From contig JBEAQU010000015.1 in NCBI GenBank assembly GCA_041163745.1, positions 1 to 64,000 on the forward strand: a stretch of 64,000 nt of DNA, read 5' to 3'. This document shows, piece after piece, positions 31,193 through 40,508 of this stretch. The stretch comes from UBA6168 sp041163745. Lineage in GTDB: Bacteria; Bacteroidota; Bacteroidia; Chitinophagales; Saprospiraceae. Under the pieces are notes generated by a model. That model was not told where the DNA came from. It worked only from the letters and a program-made list of their open reading frames with translations, and did no database searches. A program made the translations under genes and the position numbers. The first letter of the stretch is position 1; every line of letters starts with the position of its first letter.

Positions 31193-34100
31193 TCAGAAGA
31201 TGTAGCGGACGCCCAGCTGGGCCTGCCATACACTGTTGAGGGAGATGTCCTTGGCGAGGGCTTCCGTCGGGAACACACCGCTGGAGCTCGGGGCGAAGGT
31301 ATAGACCGGTTGGTTGGTCGTTTCGTCGCGGCCGGAGAAGCGGAGCGGGAAGTTGTTGACCGGGAAGTCGCCGACGCCCCAGGAATTGTTGATCAGGTTG
31401 CCGAAGTTATAGAAGTCGGCACGCAGCTGCAGGGTATGGCGGCGGTCTTTGACCGTCACGAAGAATTCCTGCTGGACGGAGAGGTCGAAGGTGGTGAGCC
31501 AGGGCATCAGGGCGCCGTTGCGTTCGGCATAGCCGCCCTTGTTGGCGCTGAGGTAGTCGTTGTTATCGACGAAGGCCATGAAGGCGTCGCGCTGCTGCTG
31601 GGCGGTGTAGGTGACGTTGCTGACCGTGACATCGGCGAACTGGAGTTCGTTGCCGTTGGCGGGGATGTACAGCAGGTCGTTGGACGTCAGCTGGTCGCCG
31701 TTCATGTCGCCGTTGACGGCGAAGGTGTAGCGGCCCTGGTTGCTGCTCTGGAAGAACAGCGAGAAGGTGGTGGCGGCGAGGTTGGCGTATTCCTTCCGGT
31801 AGGAGACGGCACCGATGATCCGGTGGCGCTGGTCGAAATCGGAGAAAGCCAGGTCCGGGCGGTTGTTGCCGTTGACGGAGCGGTTGTCACGCCAGGAGGA
31901 GAAGGCGATGGAACCGGCGGTGATCAGGTCGGTGGATTCGCTGAAGTTGTAGGCGGCCATGGCATAGAAGCCTTTCTTGAACTGGCGTTCCAGCTTGGCG
32001 GTGAGGCTGTAGGTGGAACCTTTGTTGGTGTTGGCCAGCAGGATGGCGTCCGTCAGGCGGTCGTTGAGGCGCAGGGCGTTGTTGGCGGTGCTGCCGCTGA
32101 GGCCGAGGGCCGGATAAATCGGACGGTTGTCGGCGCCGCTGTAGCTGGCCGTGGCCGGTTCCTGGTTGGCGTTGATGTAGTTGACGTTGTTGAGGTTCTT
32201 GTTGAAGATCCCCTCCACGGTAGCGACGAAGTCAAAGGGCAGGGCGAAGTCTGCCGCCAGGTTGGTACGCCACAACTGCGGAAAGCGGAAGTCCTTGTCC
32301 GTCACGGCGATGTTGAAGGACGAGGGGGTGGTGGCGTTGTCGGGAATGTAAGCGGTGACATCCGGGCTGAAGGGATAGTCGAGGGTGTTGTCGATCCGCT
32401 GGGAGCCGGTGAGGATCCCGTTGTTGCCCACCTGGTTGGAGATCCAGACGAAGGCGGGGCGGCCGGCGAAGAAGCCGGTACCCCCGCGGAGTTGGAAGGA
32501 GCGGTCGCCGTTGACATCGTAGTTGAAGCCGATGCGGGGGGAGACCAGCGGGTTGGCGGCGGGTAGGGCGTCCGTGCTGTAGCTGCTGGGTTCGAAATCG
32601 GCGTTGAGGAAGCGCATGGTATCCACCACGGGGTTCTTCAGGGCGGTGTTGCCATAGATCGGGACATCGACGCGGACGCCGAAGGTGAGCTTGAGTTTGT
32701 TGTCCATCAGGGACACTTCGTCCTGAACATACAGGCCCGGCTGGGCGACCTTGGTGGTGGCGGTCGGCAGGGCGCCGCCGGGGAGGGCGGAGTAGGTCAG
32801 CTGGTAGCGGCGGAGTTCGACGGACTGTCCGTTGGCGGCGTCGTAGAAATCCTGGAGGGAGTTGTAGACGAACTGGCCGTAATAGGTCGGTGTGAAGGTG
32901 TTGTCGAACTTGAAGTATTCGAAGTTGATGCCGGCGGTGATGGTGTGGGCGCCGGAGTAGAGGGTCAGGTTGTCCTGGAACTGCCAGGTATCCGTGTTGA
33001 GGACGTTGTTGGGGGTGAAGGGTTCGTAGCCGAAGGTGGTGTAGTTGCGGCCGTCCTCGAGGATGTCGACGAGGGGGAAGATGCCGCCGCGGCTGCTGCG
33101 GTAGTCGCGGTTGGCGGTGAAGCCGAACTGGAGGTTGTTGGACATCTTGGTACCGAACATGGAGTTCAGCTCGACGATACCGGAGTAGATGTCGTTGTTG
33201 ATGACGTAGTTCGAGTTGGAGAAGTTCATCGCGAAGTTGTTGCCACGGCGGCTCTGGAAGGAGCCGGAGTTGCTGGCGAGGACGTCGCGGGAGGACTTCA
33301 GGTAGTTGAAGCGGACGCTCAGGCGGTTGTTCTGGTTGATGTTGTAATCCAGTTTGGCGAGCGCCTTGTCGCTTTTGGTGTTCAGCAGGTAGTTCTCATA
33401 ATTGCCCGGGTTGTAGTCGTAGCGGTCGATGAGGAACTGCTTGAGCTGGTCGAGGTCGGAGGCTTCGACGCGGGTGACGTTGTCGCCGCTGAGGCCGGGG
33501 CGGGCGGCCAGGAAGGGGGTGGCCGGGTCGTCACGGCGTTCGATCTCGCCGTTGACGAAGAAGAAGAGTTTGTTCTTGATGAGCGGGCCACCGAAGCGGA
33601 AACCGGTTTGGGAGATGGAGAAATCAGACTTGCTCACTTCGGAGTCATTGGCTTTGGAGCCGGTCAGGGATTCGCTGCGGGTGTTGCGGAAGACGGAGCC
33701 TTCGAAATTGTTCGTACCGGAGCGGGTGACGGCATTTATGCCGGCGCCGGTGAAGCCGCCCTGCCGCACATCGTAGGGTGCCAGGTTGACCTGGATCTCA
33801 TCGATGGCATCGAGGGAGATCGGGGAGGAGTTGGTCTGGCCGGCGGGTGCGGAGGCGAGGCCGAAGCTGTTGTTGAAGATGGAGCCGTCCAGCGTCAGGT
33901 TGTTGAAGCGGCTGTCCTGGCCTGCGAAGGAAGTCCCGCTGCCGGTGGTGGCGGCCACGTTGGAGGAGCGGCTCTGCGGTGTCAGGCGCACGAAATCGTT
34001 GAGGCTTCTGCTCAGGGTGGGCAGGGCGTTGATGGCTTCCTTCTTGATGTTGGTGGCGGCGCCGGTGCGTTCGGAGTTGAGGATTTCGTTGGCCACGGCG

Positions 34101-34480
34101 ACCACCTCGATTTCCGTCAGGGTACCGGTTGCTTCGCGGAGCGTCACGTCGAGCCGGAAGTTCTGACCCAGGCTGAGGTTGACGTCATTCAGTTCGTAGG
34201 TCTCGAAGCCGGTGTAGCTGACCTCGATGCGGTACGGACCGCCGATGCGCACGGCGGGCAGGTTGAAGCGGCCGTCTTCCCGGGTGGAAGTCCCGTAGAA
34301 CGTACCGGAAGGCTGGTGGGTGGCCACGACGTTGGCACCGACGAGGGGTTCGCCGTTGACATCGGACACCTGGCCCAGGAAACTGGCGCTTTGTGCCATG
34401 GCGGCAGTGGACAGCGCTGTCAGCACCAGGATGGCGGAGAAGCGCATCCAGGAAGGCAACCAAGTAAATGCTTTGTTCAT
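31193..34480 (-). CDS. Oar-like TonB-dependent outer-membrane receptor
   Basis: A 1095-residue outer-membrane protein with signal peptide MNKAFTWLPSWMRFSAILVL... ending near AMAQ. Residues ~30-115 form a carboxypeptidase-regulatory-like domain (VSDVNGEPLVGANVVA...TREDGRFNLPAVRIGG), a usual N-terminal extension in Bacteroidota receptors. A plug domain follows at ~120-260 (NNLTLDGSIFNNSFG, SLDAIDEIQVNLAPYDVRQGG, GAGINAVTRSGTNNFEGS), then a barrel of ~800 residues ending in LGVRYIF with the terminal aromatic residue expected for BAM assembly. The pattern fits Oar-type receptors, in which an Oar homologue exports PopC in Myxococcus. There is no SusD-type lipoprotein nearby, so it is not a standard SusCD pair. 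The ligand is unknown. Confidence 0.92.
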   Translation of the reverse strand: MNKAFTWLPSWMRFSAILVLTALSTAAMAQSASFLGQVSDVNGEPLVGANVVATHQPSGTFYGTSTREDGRFNLPAVRIGGPYRIEVSYTGFETYELNDVNLSLGQNFRLDVTLREATGTLTEIEVVAVANEILNSERTGAATNIKKEAINALPTLSRSLNDFVRLTPQSRSSNVAATTGSGTSFAGQDSRFNNLTLDGSIFNNSFGLASAPAGQTNSSPISLDAIDEIQVNLAPYDVRQGGFTGAGINAVTRSGTNNFEGSVFRNTRSESLTGSKANDSEVSKSDFSISQTGFRFGGPLIKNKLFFFVNGEIERRDDPATPFLAARPGLSGDNVTRVEASDLDQLKQFLIDRYDYNPGNYENYLLNTKSDKALAKLDYNINQNNRLSVRFNYLKSSRDVLASNSGSFQSRRGNNFAMNFSNSNYVINNDIYSGIVELNSMFGTKMSNNLQFGFTANRDYRSSRGGIFPLVDILEDGRNYTTFGYEPFTPNNVLNTDTWQFQDNLTLYSGAHTITAGINFEYFKFDNTFTPTYYGQFVYNSLQDFYDAANGQSVELRRYQLTYSALPGGALPTATTKVAQPGLYVQDEVSLMDNKLKLTFGVRVDVPIYGNTALKNPVVDTMRFLNADFEPSSYSTDALPAANPLVSPRIGFNYDVNGDRSFQLRGGTGFFAGRPAFVWISNQVGNNGILTGSQRIDNTLDYPFSPDVTAYIPDNATTPSSFNIAVTDKDFRFPQLWRTNLAADFALPFDFVATVEGIFNKNLNNVNYINANQEPATASYSGADNRPIYPALGLSGSTANNALRLNDRLTDAILLANTNKGSTYSLTAKLERQFKKGFYAMAAYNFSESTDLITAGSIAFSSWRDNRSVNGNNRPDLAFSDFDQRHRIIGAVSYRKEYANLAATTFSLFFQSSNQGRYTFAVNGDMNGDQLTSNDLLYIPANGNELQFADVTVSNVTYTAQQQRDAFMAFVDNNDYLSANKGGYAERNGALMPWLTTFDLSVQQEFFVTVKDRRHTLQLRADFYNFGNLINNSWGVGDFPVNNFPLRFSGRDETTNQPVYTFAPSSSGVFPTEALAKDISLNSVWQAQLGVRYIF

Positions 34481-34784
34481 ACAATGAAGTTTTGAAATTA
34501 TGAAAGTGTTTTGTTGTCAGCAATGGACCTTGTTGCGGATAAAGTCTGTCGTCGTACCAGTCAGCTGTTCCGGGGATGTGGGAACGATGGGAGCGCAGTC
34601 ATGGAATATTTCAGTCGCGGGGAGGGAAGAGAAAGGGGCCGCGTACGGCAGGAGGTGACGTAGGATATGGGAACGGAAGGAGATCTGCTTGTGTCGGTCT
34701 GTGTTTGTTCCATATCGTGTAGTTTTCCCTAGGATCGGATGCCGGCGGGTTGACCGCTGTCGGTAATGTATCCGAATTTCGCCG

Positions 34785-34813
34785 CAAAGTTAGCAAGCGT
34801 AAGCGGCTTCAAC
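34785..34813 (-). promoter_or_regulatory. Promoter of the TonB-receptor gene
   Basis: TAACTTTG on - (CAAAGTTA at 34785-34792) with GTTG about 17 bases upstream (CAAC at 34810-34813). It fits the Bacteroidota -33/-7 arrangement. Transcription would start near 34778, leaving about 300 untranslated bases before the ATG at 34480. Confidence 0.55.
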
Positions 34814-34932
34814 AACATCAAATGTTAAGCTAAGTTTAATAATTGTCCGGAATTTTGTCATCAAGAGCGCCGACCTGTGTAGGGGTGCTCGGGAAGCGGG
34901 CCGGATTTCGGGTTCCGGTGGTGTCCGCAGCC

Positions 34933-34960
34933 TTGATATGGTAAAATCCGCTTACATTTG
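34933..34960 (+). promoter_or_regulatory. Promoter of the histidine-kinase gene
   Basis: TACATTTG (34953-34960), an exact TAnnTTTG, with TTGA at 34933-34936 as a possible -33 element 16 bases upstream. The predicted leader to the ATG at 35097 is about 130 nt. Confidence 0.55.
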
Positions 34961-35096
34961 TCAGTCGGCATAAGTCTTTCGGTAACATTCCGTGAGCGCG
35001 CTATGCCGGACAGGTTCCGGGAAAGCCGGCCCGGTCCGTTCCCGGCCGAGGCATCCGGGCCGAAGGTCGGTCGTCCGTCCGATACCGCCACGGCAC

Positions 35097-38000
35097 ATGA
35101 AAAAACGACTGTCATATTCCCTGCTGGCCATGGCCTGCTGCTTCGGGTTGGGGTTCCTGCTGGACATCAACAACACCCGGGAGGACAATCTGGCGACCTG
35201 TGCCGACCGGATAGAGCGTAGTCTCCATCGGAAGGAAATGGAAATCCAGGTATGGTTGTCCGACACGGCTTTCATCCGGCGGCAGCTGGAGGGCATCGGG
35301 CACCAGTCCTCGCCGGACCAGCAGGCGGACCTTTCGCGGTTGAAGGAATGGACGCGGAAGGATTATAACATCCTGTTCTATCGGAAGGATTCCCTGCTGT
35401 ATTGGCTGAACAACCTGGTCAGCCTGCCGCCGGCGGATGTCTCCGCCATATTGGCAGAACAACCGGCAGCCATGCTGTACAAGGCGGGCAACGGTTACTA
35501 CGAGGTGATGACCGTCTCCTTGCCCGAACGGGTCACGGCCCTGGCGCTCATTCCGCTGAAGCGGGCATACGGGACGGGAAGTCCCTTGCTGCGGAACGAC
35601 TTTGTTACCGACGGATGGACCATTCCGTCGGAGGTGGTCCTGCGCGAATCGGATACAGGATTTCCGGTCCGAAACAGAAGCGGTCATCCCCTGGCCTGGC
35701 TGGATGCCGAAGGCGCCGCCAAGGACGACCTGTTCCTGTCCGGTGTGCTCCTGTTGTACGTCCTGGGTTTCGTGGCCGCCGGCATGCTGGTGAACGACCT
35801 GGCGGTCGGGTTGGTCCGCCGATACCAGCCTTGGGTGGGAGCCGCTTTCGTGCTCGGCATGGTCGTGGCGGCCCGGTGGATGTTCCTCACCTTTGGTTTC
35901 GCAGCGCATTTCGCCAGCTTCCAGACTTTCTCCGACATCTTCACGGACCCGATCCTGGAGGGCGTGAACTCCCTGGGGGAACTGCTGATCAACATCTTCC
36001 TGTTGGTCTGGCTCATGGTGTTCTTCAACCGGGAGTTTCAGGTGAAGGAGTTCAACCATGCTGCCTCCCTGGTACGTTTCAGTCTGACCGCCCTCAACTT
36101 CTTCGCCATCAACCTCGGGATTTTGATGGTATGCTACATCCTCAAGTCGATCGTGTTGGATTCCTCCATCGTCTTTGACTTCGAGAACGTGTTCAACCTG
36201 AATTCCCAGAGTGTGTTGGCCATGATCGGGGTGGTTCTCCTGCTGCTGGCCCTTTTCCTATTCAGCCACCGCATGATGCTGGCGATCCACAAGATCTCCC
36301 TTGGCAAGAACTGGCGACTGCTGGCATTGGGCATTTCCATCGTGCTGGCTGTGCCCATCATGCAAAAAGGGAACCTGAACCTTCCCCTTCCTTACTACTT
36401 GGTGGCGACCACCATCTACCTGATTGTGTTCGAGTTCTTCATCGAGGTCCGTACCATGACCCTGGAATGGCTGGTCATCTGCCTGATGCTCTATGCCGGC
36501 CTCACTTCCATGCTCTTGTACAAGTACAACAGCGACAAGGACTACATCCGGCGTCAGCAGTATGCGCTGGCGCTGGCGGACTACCAGGACAGCTCGGCGG
36601 AACAATCCCTGATCCGGCTTGCCGCCGGTATCGATTCCCTGGCCGGGCGCTGGGTCGCCTGGATGGACTCCCTGGAAGGACCCGCCCTCTTTCCCCGGCG
36701 GGGGGAGGATTTCGCATCCCTCGCCAATACCTTGCTGGAGAAGGACAAATACCTGTTGCACAACTACCGGTCTCAGGTATGGTGGGCAAGCCTCCAGGAT
36801 TCGGTTTCCTCTGCGGCAAGCCATCCATGGGAGGAAAGGTTCGCCAACGGTCGGACGACCGGTTCCGCCCTGCTGCGACGCGTGTTGCGAAGCGACACCG
36901 AACCGGGATACCTTTTGCGGATTCCGTTGCGGGCGGCGCCGGATTTTCGGCTCTACGTCTGGACGCAACGGTCCTTCTCCCAACCTTCCAGGGTATATGC
37001 GGAACTGCTTTCCGGTCAACGATACAAAGGACTGTCCGAACTGGCCCAATATGATTACGGCATCTATCAACAAGGCGCGCTGATCGAGGAGTACAACAAA
37101 CCCTATGCCCGGCAGCTTACCGATTCCCTCCCGCCGGTACATGCCTTCCGGGTTGTAAAGCACACCAGTACCCGGTCGGAACTTCTTTACCACGCAGACC
37201 ACGGCCTCGTCATCAAGATCGGCCGCGAGACGGGGGGCTACATCAAACCGCTGTCCCTGTTCTCCTACGTCTTCACCATGCTGACGACGGCCGTCCTGAT
37301 CCTGGCCGGTATCAACTATTTCACGGATGCCCTGCCCGGCACCTTGAACTTCCTACGGACAACCAAGCCGTCCCTGCGCAAACAATTCCAGTTCTGGGTC
37401 ATCAGCATGATTCTTATCTCCTTCCTGGGCATCGGGGTGGTCACGGTCTGGTATTTCCAGCAATCCTCCAACAATTACAACAAAGGCCGTTTGGACCGGA
37501 AGGTGATGGCCGCCTTCTCCAGCGTGAATTATGAAATTAAGCACCACCGGAAAAGGCAGGCCTGGCTGGATGCGTTGGGGAACAACGCTTCCCCGCCGCC
37601 GGAAAAGCCCGACTGGGAGCAGGTGCCGCCTTATGTCGCGGCCGGCTTTCCGCCGCTGGAAGGCACCTTCTCCATCACCTCGCTCATCCCCCTGGTATCG
37701 GAAGTCCACCTCCTGGACGCCAACCTGTACGACCTGCAAGGGAAGCTCCTGCTGTCTTCTGAACAGGACCTGTTCGACGCCGGCATCGTGTCTCCCAACA
37801 TGGGCGCCTATGCTTTCCAGGTGCTGAACCGACTCGGGTTGGAGCGCTGCGACCAGGAGGAACGTATTGGCGACCTGGAGTATACCACCGCCTACCTGCC
37901 GGTACAGGCGGGCCCCGGCAGGCCGGCTGCGTTCATTGGCATCCCTTACTATGCCAAACATCGCGAACTCCGCAACGACGTGGCGGATTTCATGAGCACC

Positions 38001-38936
38001 CTATTGAACGTCTACGTCTTCCTGCTGTTGATCGCCGGCGGCCTGGCGATTTTCGTCGCGAACTCCGTGACCAAGGCCCTGTCGGACCTGAGCGAGAACA
38101 TCCAGCATCTGCGCCTCGGCGGCAACCAGCCCATCTCCTGGAAACGAAAGGATGAAATCGGCGACCTCGTGGATGCCTACAACCGGGCGGTCCAGAAAAT
38201 CGAGGAAAGCTCCCGCCTGCTGGCACAGTCGGAAAGGGAAAACGCCTGGCGGGAAATGGCCCAGCAGGTGGCCCATGAGATCAAGAATCCGCTGACGCCC
38301 ATGAAACTGAGCATCCAACACCTGCTGCGTGCCTACCAATCCAACAAGGACGCCGACAATATGGAGGCCCGCTTCAAGAGTGTTACGGACACCCTGGTCG
38401 AACAGATCGATGCCCTGTCCCAGATCGCTACGGAGTTCTCCAACTTCGCCCGCATGCCGGACCTCTCCTATTCCGCCTTTTCCCTCAACCAGCTGACGGC
38501 ATCCGCCCACCAGCTGTTCCGAAACGAACGGCCGGATCTGCACATCAGCATCTGGCTGCCAAGGGAGGAATACAAGGTCTTCGCCGACAAGAACCAGATC
38601 GTCCGTGTCCTCAACAACCTGCTCAAGAACGCCATCCAGGCCATCCCCGACGGTCGGAAGGGCCATATCCAACTCAGCCTCTTCCAACAGGATGGCAATG
38701 CCGTGGTTCAGGTCCGGGACAATGGGACAGGTATCGCCCCGGAGGTCCGGGAAAAGGTGTTCAAACCGAATTTCTCGACCAAATCCTCCGGTACCGGGCT
38801 CGGTCTGGCCATCTGTAAGAATATCGTAGAAGGTTGCAGCGGCAGGATCTATTTCGAGACCGAATGGGGAAAAGGCACCAGTTTTTACCTCGAATTACCC
38901 CTACGGGAGGTCAATTTGTCCCCCGCTGACGCTTGA
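35097..38936 (+). CDS. Very large 12-TM sensor histidine kinase with HAMP
   Basis: A 1279-residue membrane kinase; the start at 35097 (MKKRLSYSLLAMACC) begins with a membrane segment. About twelve hydrophobic segments are visible: one at the N-terminus, a block of eight between ~215 and ~500, two at ~720-800, and one at ~965-985 before HAMP. Extracytoplasmic sensor regions lie at ~25-210, ~500-715 and ~800-960. The NtrY-like transmitter has H1060 in AHEIKNPLTPMKLS, N1178 in NNLLKNAIQAIP, D1208 in VRDNGTGI and the G2 box GTGLGLAI near 1230. No response regulator is adjacent, so the partner is elsewhere. The signal sensed is unknown; the eight-helix block suggests a membrane-embedded sensor or transporter-like module. 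Confidence 0.9.
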   Translation: MKKRLSYSLLAMACCFGLGFLLDINNTREDNLATCADRIERSLHRKEMEIQVWLSDTAFIRRQLEGIGHQSSPDQQADLSRLKEWTRKDYNILFYRKDSLLYWLNNLVSLPPADVSAILAEQPAAMLYKAGNGYYEVMTVSLPERVTALALIPLKRAYGTGSPLLRNDFVTDGWTIPSEVVLRESDTGFPVRNRSGHPLAWLDAEGAAKDDLFLSGVLLLYVLGFVAAGMLVNDLAVGLVRRYQPWVGAAFVLGMVVAARWMFLTFGFAAHFASFQTFSDIFTDPILEGVNSLGELLINIFLLVWLMVFFNREFQVKEFNHAASLVRFSLTALNFFAINLGILMVCYILKSIVLDSSIVFDFENVFNLNSQSVLAMIGVVLLLLALFLFSHRMMLAIHKISLGKNWRLLALGISIVLAVPIMQKGNLNLPLPYYLVATTIYLIVFEFFIEVRTMTLEWLVICLMLYAGLTSMLLYKYNSDKDYIRRQQYALALADYQDSSAEQSLIRLAAGIDSLAGRWVAWMDSLEGPALFPRRGEDFASLANTLLEKDKYLLHNYRSQVWWASLQDSVSSAASHPWEERFANGRTTGSALLRRVLRSDTEPGYLLRIPLRAAPDFRLYVWTQRSFSQPSRVYAELLSGQRYKGLSELAQYDYGIYQQGALIEEYNKPYARQLTDSLPPVHAFRVVKHTSTRSELLYHADHGLVIKIGRETGGYIKPLSLFSYVFTMLTTAVLILAGINYFTDALPGTLNFLRTTKPSLRKQFQFWVISMILISFLGIGVVTVWYFQQSSNNYNKGRLDRKVMAAFSSVNYEIKHHRKRQAWLDALGNNASPPPEKPDWEQVPPYVAAGFPPLEGTFSITSLIPLVSEVHLLDANLYDLQGKLLLSSEQDLFDAGIVSPNMGAYAFQVLNRLGLERCDQEERIGDLEYTTAYLPVQAGPGRPAAFIGIPYYAKHRELRNDVADFMSTLLNVYVFLLLIAGGLAIFVANSVTKALSDLSENIQHLRLGGNQPISWKRKDEIGDLVDAYNRAVQKIEESSRLLAQSERENAWREMAQQVAHEIKNPLTPMKLSIQHLLRAYQSNKDADNMEARFKSVTDTLVEQIDALSQIATEFSNFARMPDLSYSAFSLNQLTASAHQLFRNERPDLHISIWLPREEYKVFADKNQIVRVLNNLLKNAIQAIPDGRKGHIQLSLFQQDGNAVVQVRDNGTGIAPEVREKVFKPNFSTKSSGTGLGLAICKNIVEGCSGRIYFETEWGKGTSFYLELPLREVNLSPADA

Positions 38937-39091
38937 TACCGGTAACTGCCGCGATTGTCCGCCTCGCATCGGATATGGAACGGCGCTGAACAACCGACGA
39001 GACGAGCGTGGGTGCCGGTCCGGCCTTGCAGCCTCGCTGGTTTCGCCCTTTCGGCAGTGCGTCCCCTTTCATCATCAAAAACCTTTTCCCT

Positions 39092-39961
39092 ATGCCGCGT
39101 TGGTTCATATATGCCTTGTTGACAACCTTGAGCTGGGGATTGTGGGGCGCCTTCATCGAAATACCCGAAAAGGCAGGGTTCCCCGCTACCTTGGGCTACG
39201 TCGTCTGGTCTTTCACAATGGTTCCCTTTCTACTGCTGGCCATGTACAACAACGGTTGGCGATTCGGGTATGCGAAGGCGACGGTGCGGGACGGCCTGCT
39301 CATCGGATTGACGGGGGCCGGGGGCAACCTGCTTCTCTTCGAGGCGCTCCGGACCGGTCCCGCCTACATCGTATTTCCCTTTGTCTCGCTGTATCCGGTA
39401 CTGACGGTGTTCCTTTCCCTGCTTTTCCTCCGGGAAAAGGCGTCCCGCCGCCAGTGGACGGGTATCTTCCTGGCGCTGCTGGCCATTTTTTTCCTGACCT
39501 GGCAGGAACCCGGGGAGGGCACGGTCCGTTACGGCCCATGGCTTTGGTATTCCGTATTGGTGTTCGTGCTGTGGGGTGTGCAGAACGTCGTCTTCAAGCT
39601 GGCCAACCGCCATTCGGATGCGGAAAGTATTTTCGTCTACATGGCACTGGGAGGGCTCTTGCTGGCACCGGTGGCCTGGGTGATGACGGATCCCGAGGTC
39701 CGGCCGAATTGGGGTCTCGGCGGCTTCTGGCTCTTGTTGCTCCTGCACCTGGTCAACTCCGCCGGCGCACTGGCCATCGTATATGCCTACCGACATGGCA
39801 AGGCCCTGGTGGTCGCCCCGCTGACCGGCCTGGCACCCGTCATTACGGTGGTGCTGTCTTTGGTGCTGTACGGGGTGGTGCCCGGCATCATGCTCGGAAC
39901 GGGAATCGTGTTGGCTACGCTGGCCATGTTCCTGCTGCCGGATCCCGCCGCTTCCGCCTGA
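39092..39961 (+). CDS. DMT superfamily (EamA) transporter
   Basis: A 289-residue inner-membrane protein with about ten hydrophobic helices in two EamA halves. The start at 39092 (MPRWFIYALLTTLSWGLWG) opens directly into helix 1, so the 28 upstream codons are left out. The first half has LTGAGGNLLLFEALRTGPAY, which carries the typical EamA helix pattern, followed by SLYPVLTVFLSLLFLREKAS. The second half repeats this as LTGLAPVITVVLSLVLYG. Drug/metabolite transporters move small polar metabolites or amino acids, often outward; the substrate cannot be read here. It lies 155 bases after the histidine-kinase gene, so a shared transcript is possible but not evident. Confidence 0.88.
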   Translation: MPRWFIYALLTTLSWGLWGAFIEIPEKAGFPATLGYVVWSFTMVPFLLLAMYNNGWRFGYAKATVRDGLLIGLTGAGGNLLLFEALRTGPAYIVFPFVSLYPVLTVFLSLLFLREKASRRQWTGIFLALLAIFFLTWQEPGEGTVRYGPWLWYSVLVFVLWGVQNVVFKLANRHSDAESIFVYMALGGLLLAPVAWVMTDPEVRPNWGLGGFWLLLLLHLVNSAGALAIVYAYRHGKALVVAPLTGLAPVITVVLSLVLYGVVPGIMLGTGIVLATLAMFLLPDPAASA

Positions 39962-40508
39962 GTGCCGGCTGCGGGTTTGGTCGGCTGTCTTGCGAATCCG
40001 CTTTTGTTCCGCGCCGGTGCCCGCGCAGGAACTGTTCCGCTCCGGCAGCTGCCATCGCCCGGCCGCCGACACCACTGACACCGGAATCCTGCAAGCCTTC
40101 TCTCCGCAAGCCCGAAAACGCCTTCTCCGATTGAGTCGGCAACAGCATTCTTTTTCTTTCGTCCGGTAAACACATGTCCTCTTGTTTCAAAAAGGGCGCA
40201 GTCTTTGTTTGGTCACCCTAAGGAACGATATAGCCAACTTTCGCCCGCTCCGGGTGAAATGTCCTATGCCGCATACCAAACGACGGGATCCGACACCAGA
40301 ACAAAATGCCTTGCATCGTTCACGCTTCGGTTTCAGTCGACTTCCGAGTCCCACGGATTTCCGAAGGCGTCCTGACGCAAGATGGAATCCGGCAACCACC
40401 CTTCCCGGGCGGAACAATTACCCAACGACCAAGGAAAAACATCCGGAAGAGGTGGGTTTCGAATGGCAAACCAATCGTCCGCCGGCAATCAAACAATCTT
40501 CAGGGCCC
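39962..40508. other. Intergenic region, no gene recognised
   Basis: 547 bases between the DMT transporter and the HYR-like gene. No frame shows family similarity, and no tRNA-like or repeat structure is visible. TTTG pairs near 40203-40210 followed by an AACTTTCG near 40236 could be a degenerate promoter, but this is too weak to call. Confidence 0.5.

Larger units (their letters stand above)
34481..35096. other. Divergent regulatory region between TonB receptor and histidine kinase
   Basis: 616 bases without a convincing gene. It holds two outward -7 boxes (34785-34792 on -, 34953-34960 on +) and a leader of about 300 nt for the receptor gene. Within that leader an uninterrupted 50-codon frame (34561-34713, - strand, starting MEQTQTDTSR) begins with ATG but has no obvious ribosome-binding site, so it is not called as a gene. 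Confidence 0.6.

Noticed and set aside
32945..34495. 516-codon open frame opposite the TonB receptor
   Set aside because: Antisense shadow with no recognisable domain; the receptor frame has signal peptide, plug and barrel end.
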